DNA of 20,396 nucleotides from a virus: positions 1-20,396 of IMG/VR virus record IMGVR_UViG_3300036792_000074; one strand, given 5' to 3'. Below, piece after piece: positions 7,149 to 16,382 of this stretch. Each line of letters opens with the position of its first letter. The first letter of the stretch is position 1. The notes under the pieces are model-generated. The model saw only the letters and a list, made by a program, of their open reading frames with translations. It was not told the DNA's origin and did not search any database. Both the position numbers and the translations under genes were made by a program.

Positions 7149-7472
7149 TTAAGCTAAGTACCCGCTCGCCGGCACCATTGTGCCCTCAGGGAGCAGATTG
7201 AACCCGATCAGCCGCTCGATCCAGATCTCGTTGACTTTCGTCATGCCCGCGATCGCGCGCGTGTCGTGGATCGTAATACTGGCCGCGCTCGGCTTCGCTT
7301 CCGACGCCTGCGGGAAGAATCTCTTTTTGAACTTCTGCTGGGCGTCGCGGCGACCGGACACCCGCGTCACTTCGCCGTTGCTGAACATACGGTCGGCTTC
7401 GCCCTGGCTCATCCAGCGACAATGTGTGCCGTCCTCGTTGAACAACTGCACTTGTATTACCTGTGCGCGCAT
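7149..7472 (-). CDS. Phage protein of unknown function (107 aa)
   Basis: I chose ATG 7472 because GGGAG lies five to six bases ahead; a TTG four codons upstream is less likely. The product is soluble and basic in the middle (GRRDAQQKFKKRFFP) and ends with ITIHDTRAIAGMTKVNEIW and LIGFNLLPEGTMVP, which look folded and protein-like. No family is recognised. It stands alone between the terminator-like structures at 7508-7712 and the structured gap, so its expression may depend on read-through. Confidence 0.66.
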   Translation of the reverse strand: MRAQVIQVQLFNEDGTHCRWMSQGEADRMFSNGEVTRVSGRRDAQQKFKKRFFPQASEAKPSAASITIHDTRAIAGMTKVNEIWIERLIGFNLLPEGTMVPASGYLA

Positions 7473-7507
7473 GAATTCTCCCAAGGCGTGGTTGAAGTCG
7501 AACGTGC

Positions 7508-7551
7508 AAAGTAAAAGGGCACCGCGTCCGTGGTTGCGGATGAGGTGCCCT
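7508..7551 (-). terminator. Rho-independent terminator-like hairpin at end of early operon
   Basis: AGGGCACC (7516-7523) pairs perfectly with GGTGCCCT (7544-7551), and TCCG/CGGA pair again inside the loop. Read on the minus strand the stem ends in CCCTTTTACTTT, so a U-rich tail follows. It lies downstream of the last early gene (stop at 7801) and before the gene starting at 7472. Confidence 0.65.
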
Positions 7552-7588
7552 CTGCTGCGGCTATTTATGGGTTGTCCAGAGATAGATC

Positions 7589-7712
7589 GGCCAAACCTTT
7601 TGTGGCCCCGGTGTCGCTCAGGGAATCCGTTTATTCACGGCGTCGCTATTGCGTTGCCGGCGGATTGCGAGACCTGACCCTCGGACCTGAGGGCACCCGG
7701 CAAGAGGTGCCC
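7589..7712. other. Cluster of alternative hairpins sharing the terminator's stem sequence
   Basis: GGGCACC (7691-7697) and GGTGCCC (7706-7712) form a stem with the same arms as the terminator at 7516-7551. A competing stem CCCTC/GAGGG (7678-7693) uses three of the same bases, so both cannot form together. A further stem GGCCA/TGGCC lies at 7589-7607. Identical arms allow the upstream stem to swap partners with the terminator, as in attenuators. No gene is visible in 7473-7800. The pairing is seen in the sequence; a switch is inferred. Confidence 0.4.
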
Positions 7713-7800
7713 GCTCAGCGGCTCGTAAGGAGGTCTGGAAAAGATAGTCCCATCATTGTCCCGAATGCGCAAGCGGGTTGCTTCCTGTTCATAAAATATT

Positions 7801-8019
7801 TCAGATAGTTTGGGGGTTATATTTCAGATTCCCCTCAGAGGCAGGTGGCGGGGCGGGCTGCTTAGGTCCAACGAACCCTCTGGGTCCGTGGCAGCGGCAA
7901 GTGCAGAATGCCTGTATCCCACCATTGGTTCTGTGCCGGCCGCTGCACACCTTATGGTCGCTCCGTCCGCAACTTTTTGACGGATTCGACCCGCGCGCGT
8001 AGATATTTGCGTTTCCCAT
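7801..8019 (-). CDS. Cys-rich mini-protein (72 aa), last gene of early operon
   Basis: The product has the cluster HKVCSGRHRTNGG, then AFCTCRCHG, with a further Cys at residue 17, giving five Cys and several His that could bind zinc. The C-terminus is Pro-rich. ATG 8019 comes two bases after the stop of the upstream gene and has GGAGG eight bases ahead. It is the last gene before the terminator-like region. No named family is recognised; the existence of the gene is supported by spacing and ribosome site. Confidence 0.6.
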   Translation of the reverse strand: MGNANIYARGSNPSKSCGRSDHKVCSGRHRTNGGIQAFCTCRCHGPRGFVGPKQPAPPPASEGNLKYNPQTI

Positions 8020-8021
8020 TC

Positions 8022-8198
8022 CTAGGCCCTCCGCAACTGCGAGATGTAGATCGTCAACCGCCGGCCGGCACTCATCACCTCGGCGACGCGTGGCCCGATC
8101 TTTGCGACGATCCCCTCGTAGGTCGTCGTGACGCCATTAAGGCGGACATCGAAGGCTACTCGGTCTTTGACTTTTATTTCCTGCTTGCTCAACTTCAT
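8022..8198 (-). CDS. Small beta-barrel-like phage protein (58 aa)
   Basis: The start ATG 8198 abuts the TAA of the DUF1064 gene (TAAATG). The sequence alternates hydrophobic and polar residues around IKVKDRVAFDV, TTTYEGIVAKIG, VAEVM and RLTIYISQLRR, a pattern like small SH3- or KOW-type barrels. Such proteins are common in phage early operons but their targets are mostly unknown. The fold is inferred from pattern only. Confidence 0.62.
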   Translation of the reverse strand: MKLSKQEIKVKDRVAFDVRLNGVTTTYEGIVAKIGPRVAEVMSAGRRLTIYISQLRRA

Positions 8199-8558
8199 TT
8201 ACACTTCCTCGATTTCGATGCCATGGAGCAAAGCCGCCATCTTCCGCTTGAGCCGGTACACGGCCGTCTTGCAGCCCTTGGCGTCGACGATGTGCTGTTT
8301 CCCATCCTGCAAGTACACAAAGTCAGCCACATACCGAATCGGCCTGATCTTTCCGTTGCCTTCGACGAGAGTGAATGATACTTGTTCGCGCAGTTCGGTG
8401 ATGATTCCATGGCTTTCTAGAGCCCCGAGTTTCTGCGCGATCTCGGCTTCGTATTTGCTGGCATATCGCTTGCCGCGCTCGTTGCCGTACTTGTTCGTCT
8501 TGGGCTGGATGCCATCGATATGCGCCGTCCACGCCGCGCGTTGCGAGTCTCGCCTCAC
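8199..8558 (-). CDS. DUF1064 family protein, likely phage nuclease
   Basis: This 119-residue protein matches the DUF1064 outline: KYGNERGKRYASKYEAEIA near residues 23-41, the Glu at 38, then LESHGIITELREQV, YVADFVYLQDGKQHIVDAKGCKTAVYRLKRK and a C-terminal IEIEEV. The series Glu, ADF and VDAKG resembles the metal-binding residues of PD-(D/E)XK nucleases, and the family has been linked to endonuclease I-like resolvases; I infer a role in processing replication or recombination intermediates. The start is GTG at 8558, overlapping the previous TGA by four bases (GTGA). Confidence 0.83.
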   Translation of the reverse strand: MRRDSQRAAWTAHIDGIQPKTNKYGNERGKRYASKYEAEIAQKLGALESHGIITELREQVSFTLVEGNGKIRPIRYVADFVYLQDGKQHIVDAKGCKTAVYRLKRKMAALLHGIEIEEV

Positions 8559-8773
8559 TGAGTGACCTCGAAATCCTTCGCGATGGTCGCCGCCGACACC
8601 AGGCCCTTCTTGTTACCGCCGGCCTTCATCATCCAGAAGTTACTCATGCCGTGCTTCGCGCCGATGATGTAGATCGTGCCAGTTGGCTTATGGACGACCT
8701 CGCTGCCGAGCTTCATGTTGCGCTCGACGAAGCTCACGGCATCGCGCGATGACATTTTGGTTTCAAGCGCCAT
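8555..8773 (-). CDS. Phage protein of unknown function (72 aa)
   Basis: ATG 8773 was chosen because GGAGG lies six bases ahead; a TTG start five codons earlier would place the ribosome site inside the gene. The product is basic with segments VSFVERNMKLGSEVVHKPTG and TIYIIGAKHGMSNFWMM, which look like a small beta-rich fold. It overlaps the Cys-rich gene by 11 bases and the DUF1064 gene by four. No family recognised. Confidence 0.6.
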   Translation of the reverse strand: MALETKMSSRDAVSFVERNMKLGSEVVHKPTGTIYIIGAKHGMSNFWMMKAGGNKKGLVSAATIAKDFEVTQ

Positions 8774-8987
8774 CGCCACCCTCCGCAATCAGGATTTCGG
8801 TTATCACTTCGGCGAGATCGTCGATATCATCCGGCGGTGCCATCTCGCTATCGCAGTGCTGGCAATCGTGCGTTTCCATGCCGCAGGCGCAAGCATCACC
8901 GCCGCACAGGCACGGGACGACGCCGGTGTTGTGGCACACATCGCACCAGTTTTCGTCAGCGGGCTCAAATATCAGATTTTCGCTCAC
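8763..8987 (-). CDS. Cys-rich zinc-binding mini-protein (74 aa)
   Basis: The first 50 residues hold WCDVCHNTG, PCLCGG, ACACGME and DCQHC: eight Cys in CxxC or CxC pairs, similar to DnaJ-type zinc repeats. The last third is strongly acidic (PPDDIDDLAEVITE). The start is GTG 8987, sharing GTGA with the stop of the upstream gene and preceded by GAGG. The likely role is a zinc-stabilised protein-protein contact; no precise function is evident. Confidence 0.66.
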   Translation of the reverse strand: MSENLIFEPADENWCDVCHNTGVVPCLCGGDACACGMETHDCQHCDSEMAPPDDIDDLAEVITEILIAEGGDGA

Positions 8988-9230
8988 ACTTCCTCGCTCG
9001 GCTTCGTTCCCTGATAACTCGGGAACCGTCTCAACAACTCCGTCTCGCCATTACCGGTGCGCTCCATCCACTCCGGCGCCCATTGCCAGAACTCGACGAC
9101 CTGCTGGTTACGGCGTTGCGCAGCCTGCACCACGGCAGCATCTCGCCGTAATACATCGCGCACGTACTCGATGCGCTCGGCGATCTCGTCCGGTCGGGGA
9201 AAGAATTCCGCCCCAGGAGTGAGTCGCCAC

Positions 9231-10326
<1,096 letters not shown>

Positions 10327-10337
<11 letters not shown>

Positions 10338-12063
10338 CTGCTTCCCCCTCTATTACCGCTTCGCTATTGCGCGCCAAGAAGTCGCGCGCGAGATCCTTTA
10401 TGCGGTTGCCATCGTTCTGCAGTTCCTGAAACAACTCCCCTTCGCCATCGTGGCGAATGCCGGATATCTGCTGCTTCTTTACGCCGAGGACTTGCGCGAC
10501 GGTCGGATCCGATCCGCTGTCTGCGACCAGATAATAAGCGAAGACTGGCTCCTTCTGACCATCGCGCAGGATGCGCCCCTCACACTGCTCATGCACTCCA
10601 GGACTCCAATCCAATTCGCCGAATACCAGCGTGCGGCACCCGAACTGTAGCCCGTCGAGGCCGGCGCCCGCGCGCAGGGAGATGATCAACACGCGACTCT
10701 CGCCCTTCATGAAGGCTTCTTTCGCGGCATCCTTCTGTGTGGGCGACTCCGAGCCTGTGTACAGTACTGGCTTGAATTCCTTCAGGCGGTCCATCCAGAT
10801 CGAATAGACTTCGCGGTGCCAGCCGTAGATAACGACGCGCTCCTCACCCTCAAGGAGCAGTCGCACGTATTCGGCAACGAACGGTGCTTTGGCGATGCCG
10901 GTCGCTTGGCGGAGAAGATTTGAGAACTCTTCCGATTGCTGCATCTTCTGCCCGCGATACGCTTCGCCGTGGTGAAGGATAGACTTCGCCAACTCAGCGC
11001 AACTAAAGGTCACTGACTCCAGTGCCTTCATGTCGGCGTCGATATGCTCCACACACTTATTGAGGGGGAGCAGCTCCCTACCAACGTCCTTGCGGGTCCG
11101 GCGAAGCATCAGCCCAGACTCCCTCATGTAAGAGCCGAAAGCCTTCGGATCTTTGATCTTCGCCTTGTCGAGCTGGTTCCCGAACACGGCTGTGCACCAT
11201 TCGTTCAGAAACTCATTCCAGGTGCCGATAGAATCGGGCGCAATCGACTGCATCACATTCCAGATCTCCGACCCGTAGTTATAGATCGGAGTCGCGCTCA
11301 ATCCCATGCGCCAGGTCGTGGCCCCCGATATATGGCGCGCAGCCGCGGCCTTGTCGCTACCACTGCGGCGCAGCTCCTGCACCTCGTCATAGACAACGGT
11401 GCGGATCAGAGGAGCGAGCGTGTCGGCCCATTTCGAGAGTTTCGAATAACTGATGATGATTACATCGGGGAGCACTTTCGGGCCGCGCTTGCCCCGGCAA
11501 TGCTTCTCCAGGACGTCGTATGGTTTCCCGGTCTTGATGATGTGCGTGCTGAGGTGCGGAGCGAACTTGCCTAGCTCGTCGCGCCACTGGCGGGGTAGAT
11601 GGGTGAGGGTGACGACGAGGGCGGGCAGCGTGACAGAGCGCGCCATCAGGCCGATTGCGGAGGCGGTCTTGCCGAGGCCGACATCGTCTGCCAGTAATAA
11701 GCTGTTGCGTTGGAAGGCGATCTCGGCTGCTACTTCCTGATATTCGCGCAGCGGCATCGCGAGGCCGAAGTCCGCGACCTCAATCCGGCCTGAAAGAATC
11801 GCATCCACCGCGGCCGTGCGCTCCCGATGCCGGTCTGCGCGGGCCTTCAATTCGTGGCTTGCGTCATCCACTACTTCGAGCGGAAATCGATCCATGAACC
11901 ATTCGAGGTCGCGCGCGGTCTCTTCCGTGGCGGCGACATAGATCACCCCATGTTGGCGCTTGTCGATCTTTCCGAATACCCGCTTGAGGCGCATGACGAC
12001 GTGCGCCTCGCACTGGATAAGAAAGCGGCCTTCCTTGAAATGCAGGGTCCCATATGTTCTCAA
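10327..12063 (-). CDS. SNF2/DEAD-type DNA helicase
   Basis: The 578-residue enzyme has the full set of superfamily 2 motifs: motif I ADDVGLGKT (125-133), motif Ia around LVVTLTHLPRQW, motif II DEVQ (226-229), motif III LSATP (255-259), motif V VLIISLRAGAGLDG and motif VI QCEGRILRDGQ (493-503). The N-terminus GTLHFKEGRFLIQCEAHVV is typical of phage SNF2 proteins. Start is TTG 12063, supported by that conserved N-terminus; it shares TTGA with the nuclease stop. Phages often pair such a helicase with a small nuclease for replication or recombination. Its stop lies inside the start of the replication gene. Confidence 0.92.
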
Positions 12064-12425
12064 AGGGCACCATCCAGCAGTGAGTGAACGAGCACGGGTT
12101 TGCCGTTGAAGGAAGGCGGCAGGGTGTGAGTCGCGCGGTCAGTGACCACGAGAATGCCGAGTACCTTGGGGCTCTGCGCGTAGCGCGACACCTGGCGCAT
12201 AAGCTGCGGAGCGCTTCCCTCGATCTTGGTTTCGATAACAATCTCGCCATCGATAAAGAAGTCGAGGCGGCCCAGATCGTCGAGGCGCAGTTCCCGCTGG
12301 ACGGCATATGTGGTCGCCGACAATGCGCGCTCAATACCTTCCTGTAGCTCAGCCTCGCTCGAGTAGTTAAAGCGGAAGTGAGATAGGAAGTCGCGCAGGG
12401 CGCGGAGCTTGATAGGGTCGGTCAC
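12060..12425 (-). CDS. PD-(D/E)XK-type nuclease paired with helicase
   Basis: The 121-residue protein shows the core of a restriction-like nuclease: Glu30 in a helix, RLDFFIDGEIVIETKIEG (residues 53-70) with Asp55 and Glu65-x-Lys67, then QLMRQVSRYA (74-83). This order fits PD-(D/E)XK enzymes. Start is GTG 12425, overlapping the upstream TGA (GTGA). In many phages a VRR-type nuclease occupies this place before an SNF2 helicase; here a different, shorter nuclease seems to fill it. A flap or junction cutting role is inferred. Confidence 0.8.
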   Translation of the reverse strand: MTDPIKLRALRDFLSHFRFNYSSEAELQEGIERALSATTYAVQRELRLDDLGRLDFFIDGEIVIETKIEGSAPQLMRQVSRYAQSPKVLGILVVTDRATHTLPPSFNGKPVLVHSLLDGAL

Positions 12426-13084
12426 GCCGACAGCTCCGAATCCGCCTTTTTAGCCTCAGCGTCATACTGCTTAATTGCCCATGTGATCGCGTAGCAGCAC
12501 CACACGAAGCGGAAGGTGTACTCGCGAAGATTCCACTCCCAGGTGTCGCTAAATTCGAACCTGTGACTATTGATTTTGCAGGAGAAGTTGCGGAGCGCCC
12601 TGTGCGCCTCATGCTCACCATCTTCTGAGTAGCGGAGCACATCCTCTTGAACTGCGGAGCGCAGTTCCTCTTGCTCGTCTTCCGTGAGGCTGCATTCCTC
12701 GATCCATTCGGAGACGTGCTCTTCAACGCGCTCTTTCAGGATGTCCTCAGAGAACGCCATCTCACTGTTTGATCTGTGGTCGCGGTCAACGGCCTGCAAC
12801 TTCTCAGCCCAGTAGCCAGTGTTGATGTGCAACTGGGCCTTCTCATTAGCCGGGCGCGTCCGGAAGAACTCGAACATGTCGCTCAGACGGCTAAAAACAA
12901 AGCAGCCCATATCGCCAGAGTAGGCAAGGAACCCCGGCCAAGTAACGATATCGAACCATTGATTCCATGGGCGCGCGCCCGTGCTTGCAAAGCGCAGATG
13001 TCGATAGATGCCGTCATCCTTCATAACCTTCATCGCATGGTTCGCGACATCCTTCAGAAATACTTCCTCAGTGCGCTCCCTCAT
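12422..13084 (-). CDS. Conserved phage protein of unknown function (220 aa)
   Basis: ATG 13084 has GGAAGG close upstream and overlaps the TGA of the zinc mini-protein (ATGA), so I prefer it over a longer ORF reaching 13195. Residues 6-100 carry marks I have seen in phage replication modules: FLKDVANHAMKVMKDDGIYR, WFDIVTWPGFLAYSGDMG, FVFSRLSDMFEFFR and INTGYWAEKLQAVD. No catalytic motif is clear. Its fixed place next to helicase and nuclease genes suggests a role in DNA metabolism, but no function is known to me. Confidence 0.8.
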   Translation of the reverse strand: MRERTEEVFLKDVANHAMKVMKDDGIYRHLRFASTGARPWNQWFDIVTWPGFLAYSGDMGCFVFSRLSDMFEFFRTRPANEKAQLHINTGYWAEKLQAVDRDHRSNSEMAFSEDILKERVEEHVSEWIEECSLTEDEQEELRSAVQEDVLRYSEDGEHEAHRALRNFSCKINSHRFEFSDTWEWNLREYTFRFVWCCYAITWAIKQYDAEAKKADSELSA

Positions 13085-13239
13085 CGTCCTTCCCCTCTCG
13101 GCTTCTGCAAGCACTTCCGGCAGCGCGGATTGGTGCGCTTCAACTGGCTCGGCGTGAACAAGCATGGCTCTTTTGGCTTGCCGCACTTCACGCATATCCT
13201 TGGTGGTACGTCACTCGGTGATTGTTCCGCTGCGTCCAT
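13081..13239 (-). CDS. Zinc-finger mini-protein (52 aa)
   Basis: The product has RICVKCGKPKEPCLF and, about 20 residues later, RCRKCLQKPRG: two CxxC knuckles with a basic tail, as in small treble-clef or zinc-ribbon proteins of phages. AGGGAA precedes ATG 13239, and the TGA overlaps the next ATG by four bases. It lies between the helicase-methyltransferase fusion and the 220-residue gene. DNA binding is plausible but not shown. Confidence 0.72.
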   Translation of the reverse strand: MDAAEQSPSDVPPRICVKCGKPKEPCLFTPSQLKRTNPRCRKCLQKPRGEGR

Positions 13240-13262
13240 CTATTTCCCTTTGCGCGCCTATT

Positions 13263-15941
13263 TTAGGCGGTTGCTTCGTAATCGAGAAGGTCGAAGAGGG
13301 TAGGGATGTATGCCTTACGTTCGGCCTCTTCCGCATATCCCACGGCGTCGATGAAGTAACGCGGCGCCAGTTCCACCCCATACCCTTTGCGACCGAGCGA
13401 GACGGCGCGCATCGGCACAGTCCCGATGCCGGCGAAAGGGTCGAAGACGATCTCACCTTCCATCGAAAACTGATTGATTACGCGGTCCACCAGATCGAGT
13501 TGGAGAGGGCAGAGATGAGACTCGCGATTCGCCATTGATTGATTCAGGTTCAGCGTCCGCATACGGGTGATGTCGGTCCACACATCGTCGTGCCAACTTT
13601 GCGGCTGGAGGAGCATGAACGTCGCGGGTAGGCGGCTTCCAGCAATCTTGCAGGGGCATTTCCCGCACTTCCTATCGCCCGTGTGGATATGTCCGCACTC
13701 CTGGCAGGATTCGAGGCTCTCGCTTAACCCTACGTGGCGTTCGAAGTTATAGACTTGGCGCATCGAGTCCTGCCGGAACAGTTTGAATATCCGCTCGTGC
13801 GGGATTCCTTGAAGATCAGCCGGAGCAAGATAGCGATCACCGTTCGAGCGCATGAAGCCGTGGGCATCGATCTGCCAGCGTGATCGGGTATAGTTCGCCT
13901 TATCTTTGATGACCGGATCGTCGGCGTATCCATTGCTCGTGTCCGATGGCGGCTTGCGGAACAGGAGAAGATACTCGGGAAGCCCTGCGCCCATACGGCT
14001 GCCATCCTTGCATTGCTCCGTCCACCCGAGGCGATAGGTCTGATTGTTCTCGCGCACAACATCGGTGATGATGGTCTTGCGAGCCAGAAACCCGAACCCA
14101 TGCTTTTCGAAGGCCCGCGCGCAGTCATCGGAGAAACGGTAGACTGTCTGGAATCCCATGCCTGTCATGCCGCTTGGCGTGATGCGGTCCTTTACGTGGA
14201 TCGCTGCCACGCGGCCGGGTTTGAGGATGCGAAACAATTCCGGAATCAGATAGTCCATCTGCTGCCAGAAGTGCTCGTTATTCTCTGTATGCCCGAAGTC
14301 GCGGAAGCTTGGAGAATATTCGTACTGTTGGGAAAAAGGAATTGAAGTCAAGATCAGATCAACCGAGCGGCGCTCCATCGATCTTGTCTCCAGTACGCAA
14401 TCGTTGTTGACGACAACCCAGTTCTCGCCGCGCCGCTCAACGCGCTCCACTTCCATCTTGCGTACCGCCTCGGAAGCCAGCGCATTCGACCCCAAACCAT
14501 ACCTGCGGATAATCGCCGTCATGTTGGCGACGAGCTGCTTGTGGTTCTCCCACTTCTCTTCAAGGGAACGGCGAATCTCGCGTTCGGCTTCGGTGTAGAT
14601 GATGTCGATGCGGACAGGATGCTTCTGAAGAAAGCGGTGAATCCGGTGGCACGCCTGAATGAAGTCAAAGAACTTGTAGCCGACGCCGAGGAAGATGGCG
14701 TGATGCGACTGCTGCAGGTTAACCCCCGCGCCATACATGATCGGCTTGCTGACAAAAGCGCTCGTCTCGCGGTTGCGCCAGGAGTTCATCAGAGACTCGC
14801 GCTCTTCAATGTCTTGATTGCCATAGAGTGACGAGTATGGGATGCCGTACTCGGTCAGAAGCTTGTCGACGCCGGCCTGCTCGTCATTTAGATCACACCA
14901 GACGATGAACTGATCGTGGCCGTACAGGTCCTTATCAGTCGTGTCGATGATGGTCGCCAGCTCTTGCAGGCGGCGCGGCAGGCTGTCGCGCTTTTCGTGC
15001 GCGGCCGAGCTGAGACCGATGGCGGAGTTGCGCAGCAATCTTCCCTGCCCGCTTGGATCCATGCCGGCATTCGCATGATCCGATGCGACCTCGTGCCAGT
15101 AAACCTTCATCTCCGGCATCTCGTAGCCGGTGGCGTCGAAGCCAAGGTCGGCTGGGCTTTGCAGGAATACGGCCCACGTCGAGCACCAGAGCCAGAAGTC
15201 CTGTTCGCGGCTGGGCATCAGTGTCAGTTCGTCGGCGTGCTCGGAATTGCGCTTGAAGAACTTAGTCTTCGCGGCCGAGACGTCCATCGCGTCGAGAAAT
15301 GCGGAATAGGCGAGCAGTTCGATGAAGTCATTCGGCGAGGGGGTCGCCGTGGCAACGAAGCGATATGTGCCGCTGCCTTCGAAATAACCCATCAGCTTCC
15401 GGAATGTTTTCGTGCCTCCGAAGCCACGCAGGCAGGCCGCCTCATCAAGAGACACCGCCGTGAATTCGCGCGGGTCAAGTTTGCCGTCGCGAACCGTCTC
15501 ATAGTTCGTGATGTAGATACGCTTGCGCCTCGCCGCGCATTCGGGGCAGCCCATGTAGCTTGTCGAGCTACAAGCTACCTCGCCAGTGTCATCGCAAAAG
15601 CTGCAATGCTCCTCGCACTCCTCGATTGACCGGATGAACCTTAAGTCAATGCCGAGCATCTTGGCATCGCGCATAAACTCTTGCCGTACCCCAAGCGGAG
15701 CAACGATCAGACAGCGGCCGCCGAGCTTCTCTCCGAGAAGGCGCGTGATCTCCAACTGCATCACACTCTTGCCCAATCCGAAGGCGGCAAATATTGCAGC
15801 CCGGCCACGCTTGACGGCCCACTTAACAATCGCGCGCTGATGGGGCTTGAGGATGGGGTTGATGTCGGCATCGGTGATATCGATGCCAATGTCGGGAGTA
15901 GAGAGCACTTTCGCTCGCAGAAAATCTTCGTAACTTACCAT
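13263..15941 (-). CDS. Fusion of SF2 helicase and beta-class DNA methyltransferase (892 aa)
   Basis: N-terminal helicase: LKPHQR (31-36), Walker A FGLGKS (54-59), SLDEAA (164-169), TATP (198-201) and a C-terminal lobe with YGAGVNLQQS and QACHRIHRF. A Cys cluster (residues 113-135) interrupts the first lobe. The methyltransferase follows: motif IV DLILTSIPF (528-536) and, far behind it, motif I FDPFAGIGT (833-841), the beta order IV then I used by N4/N6 amino-methyltransferases. SIPF replaces the usual SPPY. A second Cys cluster lies at 746-764. The start ATG 15941 has GGGGAGG six bases ahead. Such fusions occur in other phages; likely role is modification of phage DNA against host restriction, with the helicase aiding site access. 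Confidence 0.9.
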   Translation of the reverse strand: MVSYEDFLRAKVLSTPDIGIDITDADINPILKPHQRAIVKWAVKRGRAAIFAAFGLGKSVMQLEITRLLGEKLGGRCLIVAPLGVRQEFMRDAKMLGIDLRFIRSIEECEEHCSFCDDTGEVACSSTSYMGCPECAARRKRIYITNYETVRDGKLDPREFTAVSLDEAACLRGFGGTKTFRKLMGYFEGSGTYRFVATATPSPNDFIELLAYSAFLDAMDVSAAKTKFFKRNSEHADELTLMPSREQDFWLWCSTWAVFLQSPADLGFDATGYEMPEMKVYWHEVASDHANAGMDPSGQGRLLRNSAIGLSSAAHEKRDSLPRRLQELATIIDTTDKDLYGHDQFIVWCDLNDEQAGVDKLLTEYGIPYSSLYGNQDIEERESLMNSWRNRETSAFVSKPIMYGAGVNLQQSHHAIFLGVGYKFFDFIQACHRIHRFLQKHPVRIDIIYTEAEREIRRSLEEKWENHKQLVANMTAIIRRYGLGSNALASEAVRKMEVERVERRGENWVVVNNDCVLETRSMERRSVDLILTSIPFSQQYEYSPSFRDFGHTENNEHFWQQMDYLIPELFRILKPGRVAAIHVKDRITPSGMTGMGFQTVYRFSDDCARAFEKHGFGFLARKTIITDVVRENNQTYRLGWTEQCKDGSRMGAGLPEYLLLFRKPPSDTSNGYADDPVIKDKANYTRSRWQIDAHGFMRSNGDRYLAPADLQGIPHERIFKLFRQDSMRQVYNFERHVGLSESLESCQECGHIHTGDRKCGKCPCKIAGSRLPATFMLLQPQSWHDDVWTDITRMRTLNLNQSMANRESHLCPLQLDLVDRVINQFSMEGEIVFDPFAGIGTVPMRAVSLGRKGYGVELAPRYFIDAVGYAEEAERKAYIPTLFDLLDYEATA

Positions 15942-16093
15942 AACCAACCTCCCCGCACGGCGATGCGAAACACGCTGATCCAGGCAGCAATCGCGAGCGC
16001 GCATAACACAACAATCCAGACGTTAAGCTTGCGTTCGCTGCGATCAAGCGAGCAGCGGCACATATAGAGCGGATGGGGGCAGCGGTGTCTCAT
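15935..16093 (-). CDS. Small single-span membrane protein with Cys-rich N-terminus (52 aa)
   Basis: ATG 16093 has AGAGGA four bases ahead, which is better than a longer in-frame form. The product starts RHRCPHPLYMCRCSLDRSER and then has one membrane segment, VWIVVLCALAIAAWISVF, ending in GGWLW. The Cys/His part could bind metal on the cytoplasmic side. It overlaps the helicase-methyltransferase start by seven bases. Unknown role; small early membrane proteins in phages often alter host envelope or block superinfection. Confidence 0.58.
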   Translation of the reverse strand: MRHRCPHPLYMCRCSLDRSERKLNVWIVVLCALAIAAWISVFRIAVRGGWLW

Positions 16094-16103
16094 TGGATCC
16101 TCT

Positions 16104-16355
16104 TCAAGAGCACAAGGAGCGCAGCAGCTCCCGCGATTGGGACAACCAGATTTCCAAGGCATCGGAGTTGATCGGCTCGGCTGAAGTCCAACCCTCCGGC
16201 AGACCTTGAAGCCAGCAAACGAACTTCGGATTGAGGCGTTTCGGCGGCGACGGCGGGTGCCAAGTCGGGTCGAGTTCTAATAATGTCGGCCCATCGTTCT
16301 CTGTCGGCTGGTCCGGGAGGAAAGAGTGCTCGACTTGATTGCTCAGTTGATCCAT
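16104..16355 (-). CDS. Cytosine-methyltransferase-like fragment, readable frame (83 aa)
   Basis: From ATG 16355 this frame reads MDQLSNQVEHSFLPDQ, then RLNPKFVCWLQGLPEGWTS, phrases known from the C-terminal part of phage and bacterial C5-methyltransferase-related proteins (compare LNP-FV-WLMG-P-GW). There is no catalytic PCQ or ENV motif, so no activity is expected from this piece. The segments that should flank it lie in another frame on both sides, so the gene looks disrupted. No good ribosome site precedes the ATG; a run of nine G lies ten bases upstream. It may be translated as this short form, or only by frameshifting. Confidence 0.5.
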   Translation of the reverse strand: MDQLSNQVEHSFLPDQPTENDGPTLLELDPTWHPPSPPKRLNPKFVCWLQGLPEGWTSAEPINSDALEIWLSQSRELLRSLCS

Positions 16356-16365
16356 ATGTCGCCTG

Positions 16366-16374
16366 CCCCCCCCC
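16366..16374. repeat. Homopolymer run of nine C (G on coding strand)
   Basis: Nine C in a row on the plus strand lie where the methyltransferase-like gene changes frame. Such runs slip during replication and are also error-prone in sequencing. Confidence 0.9.
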
Positions 16375-16382
16375 TACTTCCG

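Noticed and set aside
13084-13195. Longer N-terminus for the 220-residue protein
   Set aside because: The extension is the zinc mini-protein gene read in another frame; ATG 13084 has the ribosome site and ATGA overlap.
14916-15629. Plus-strand ORF of 237 codons
   Set aside because: Antisense to the helicase domain with motifs in the minus frame; no ribosome site or recognisable motif.
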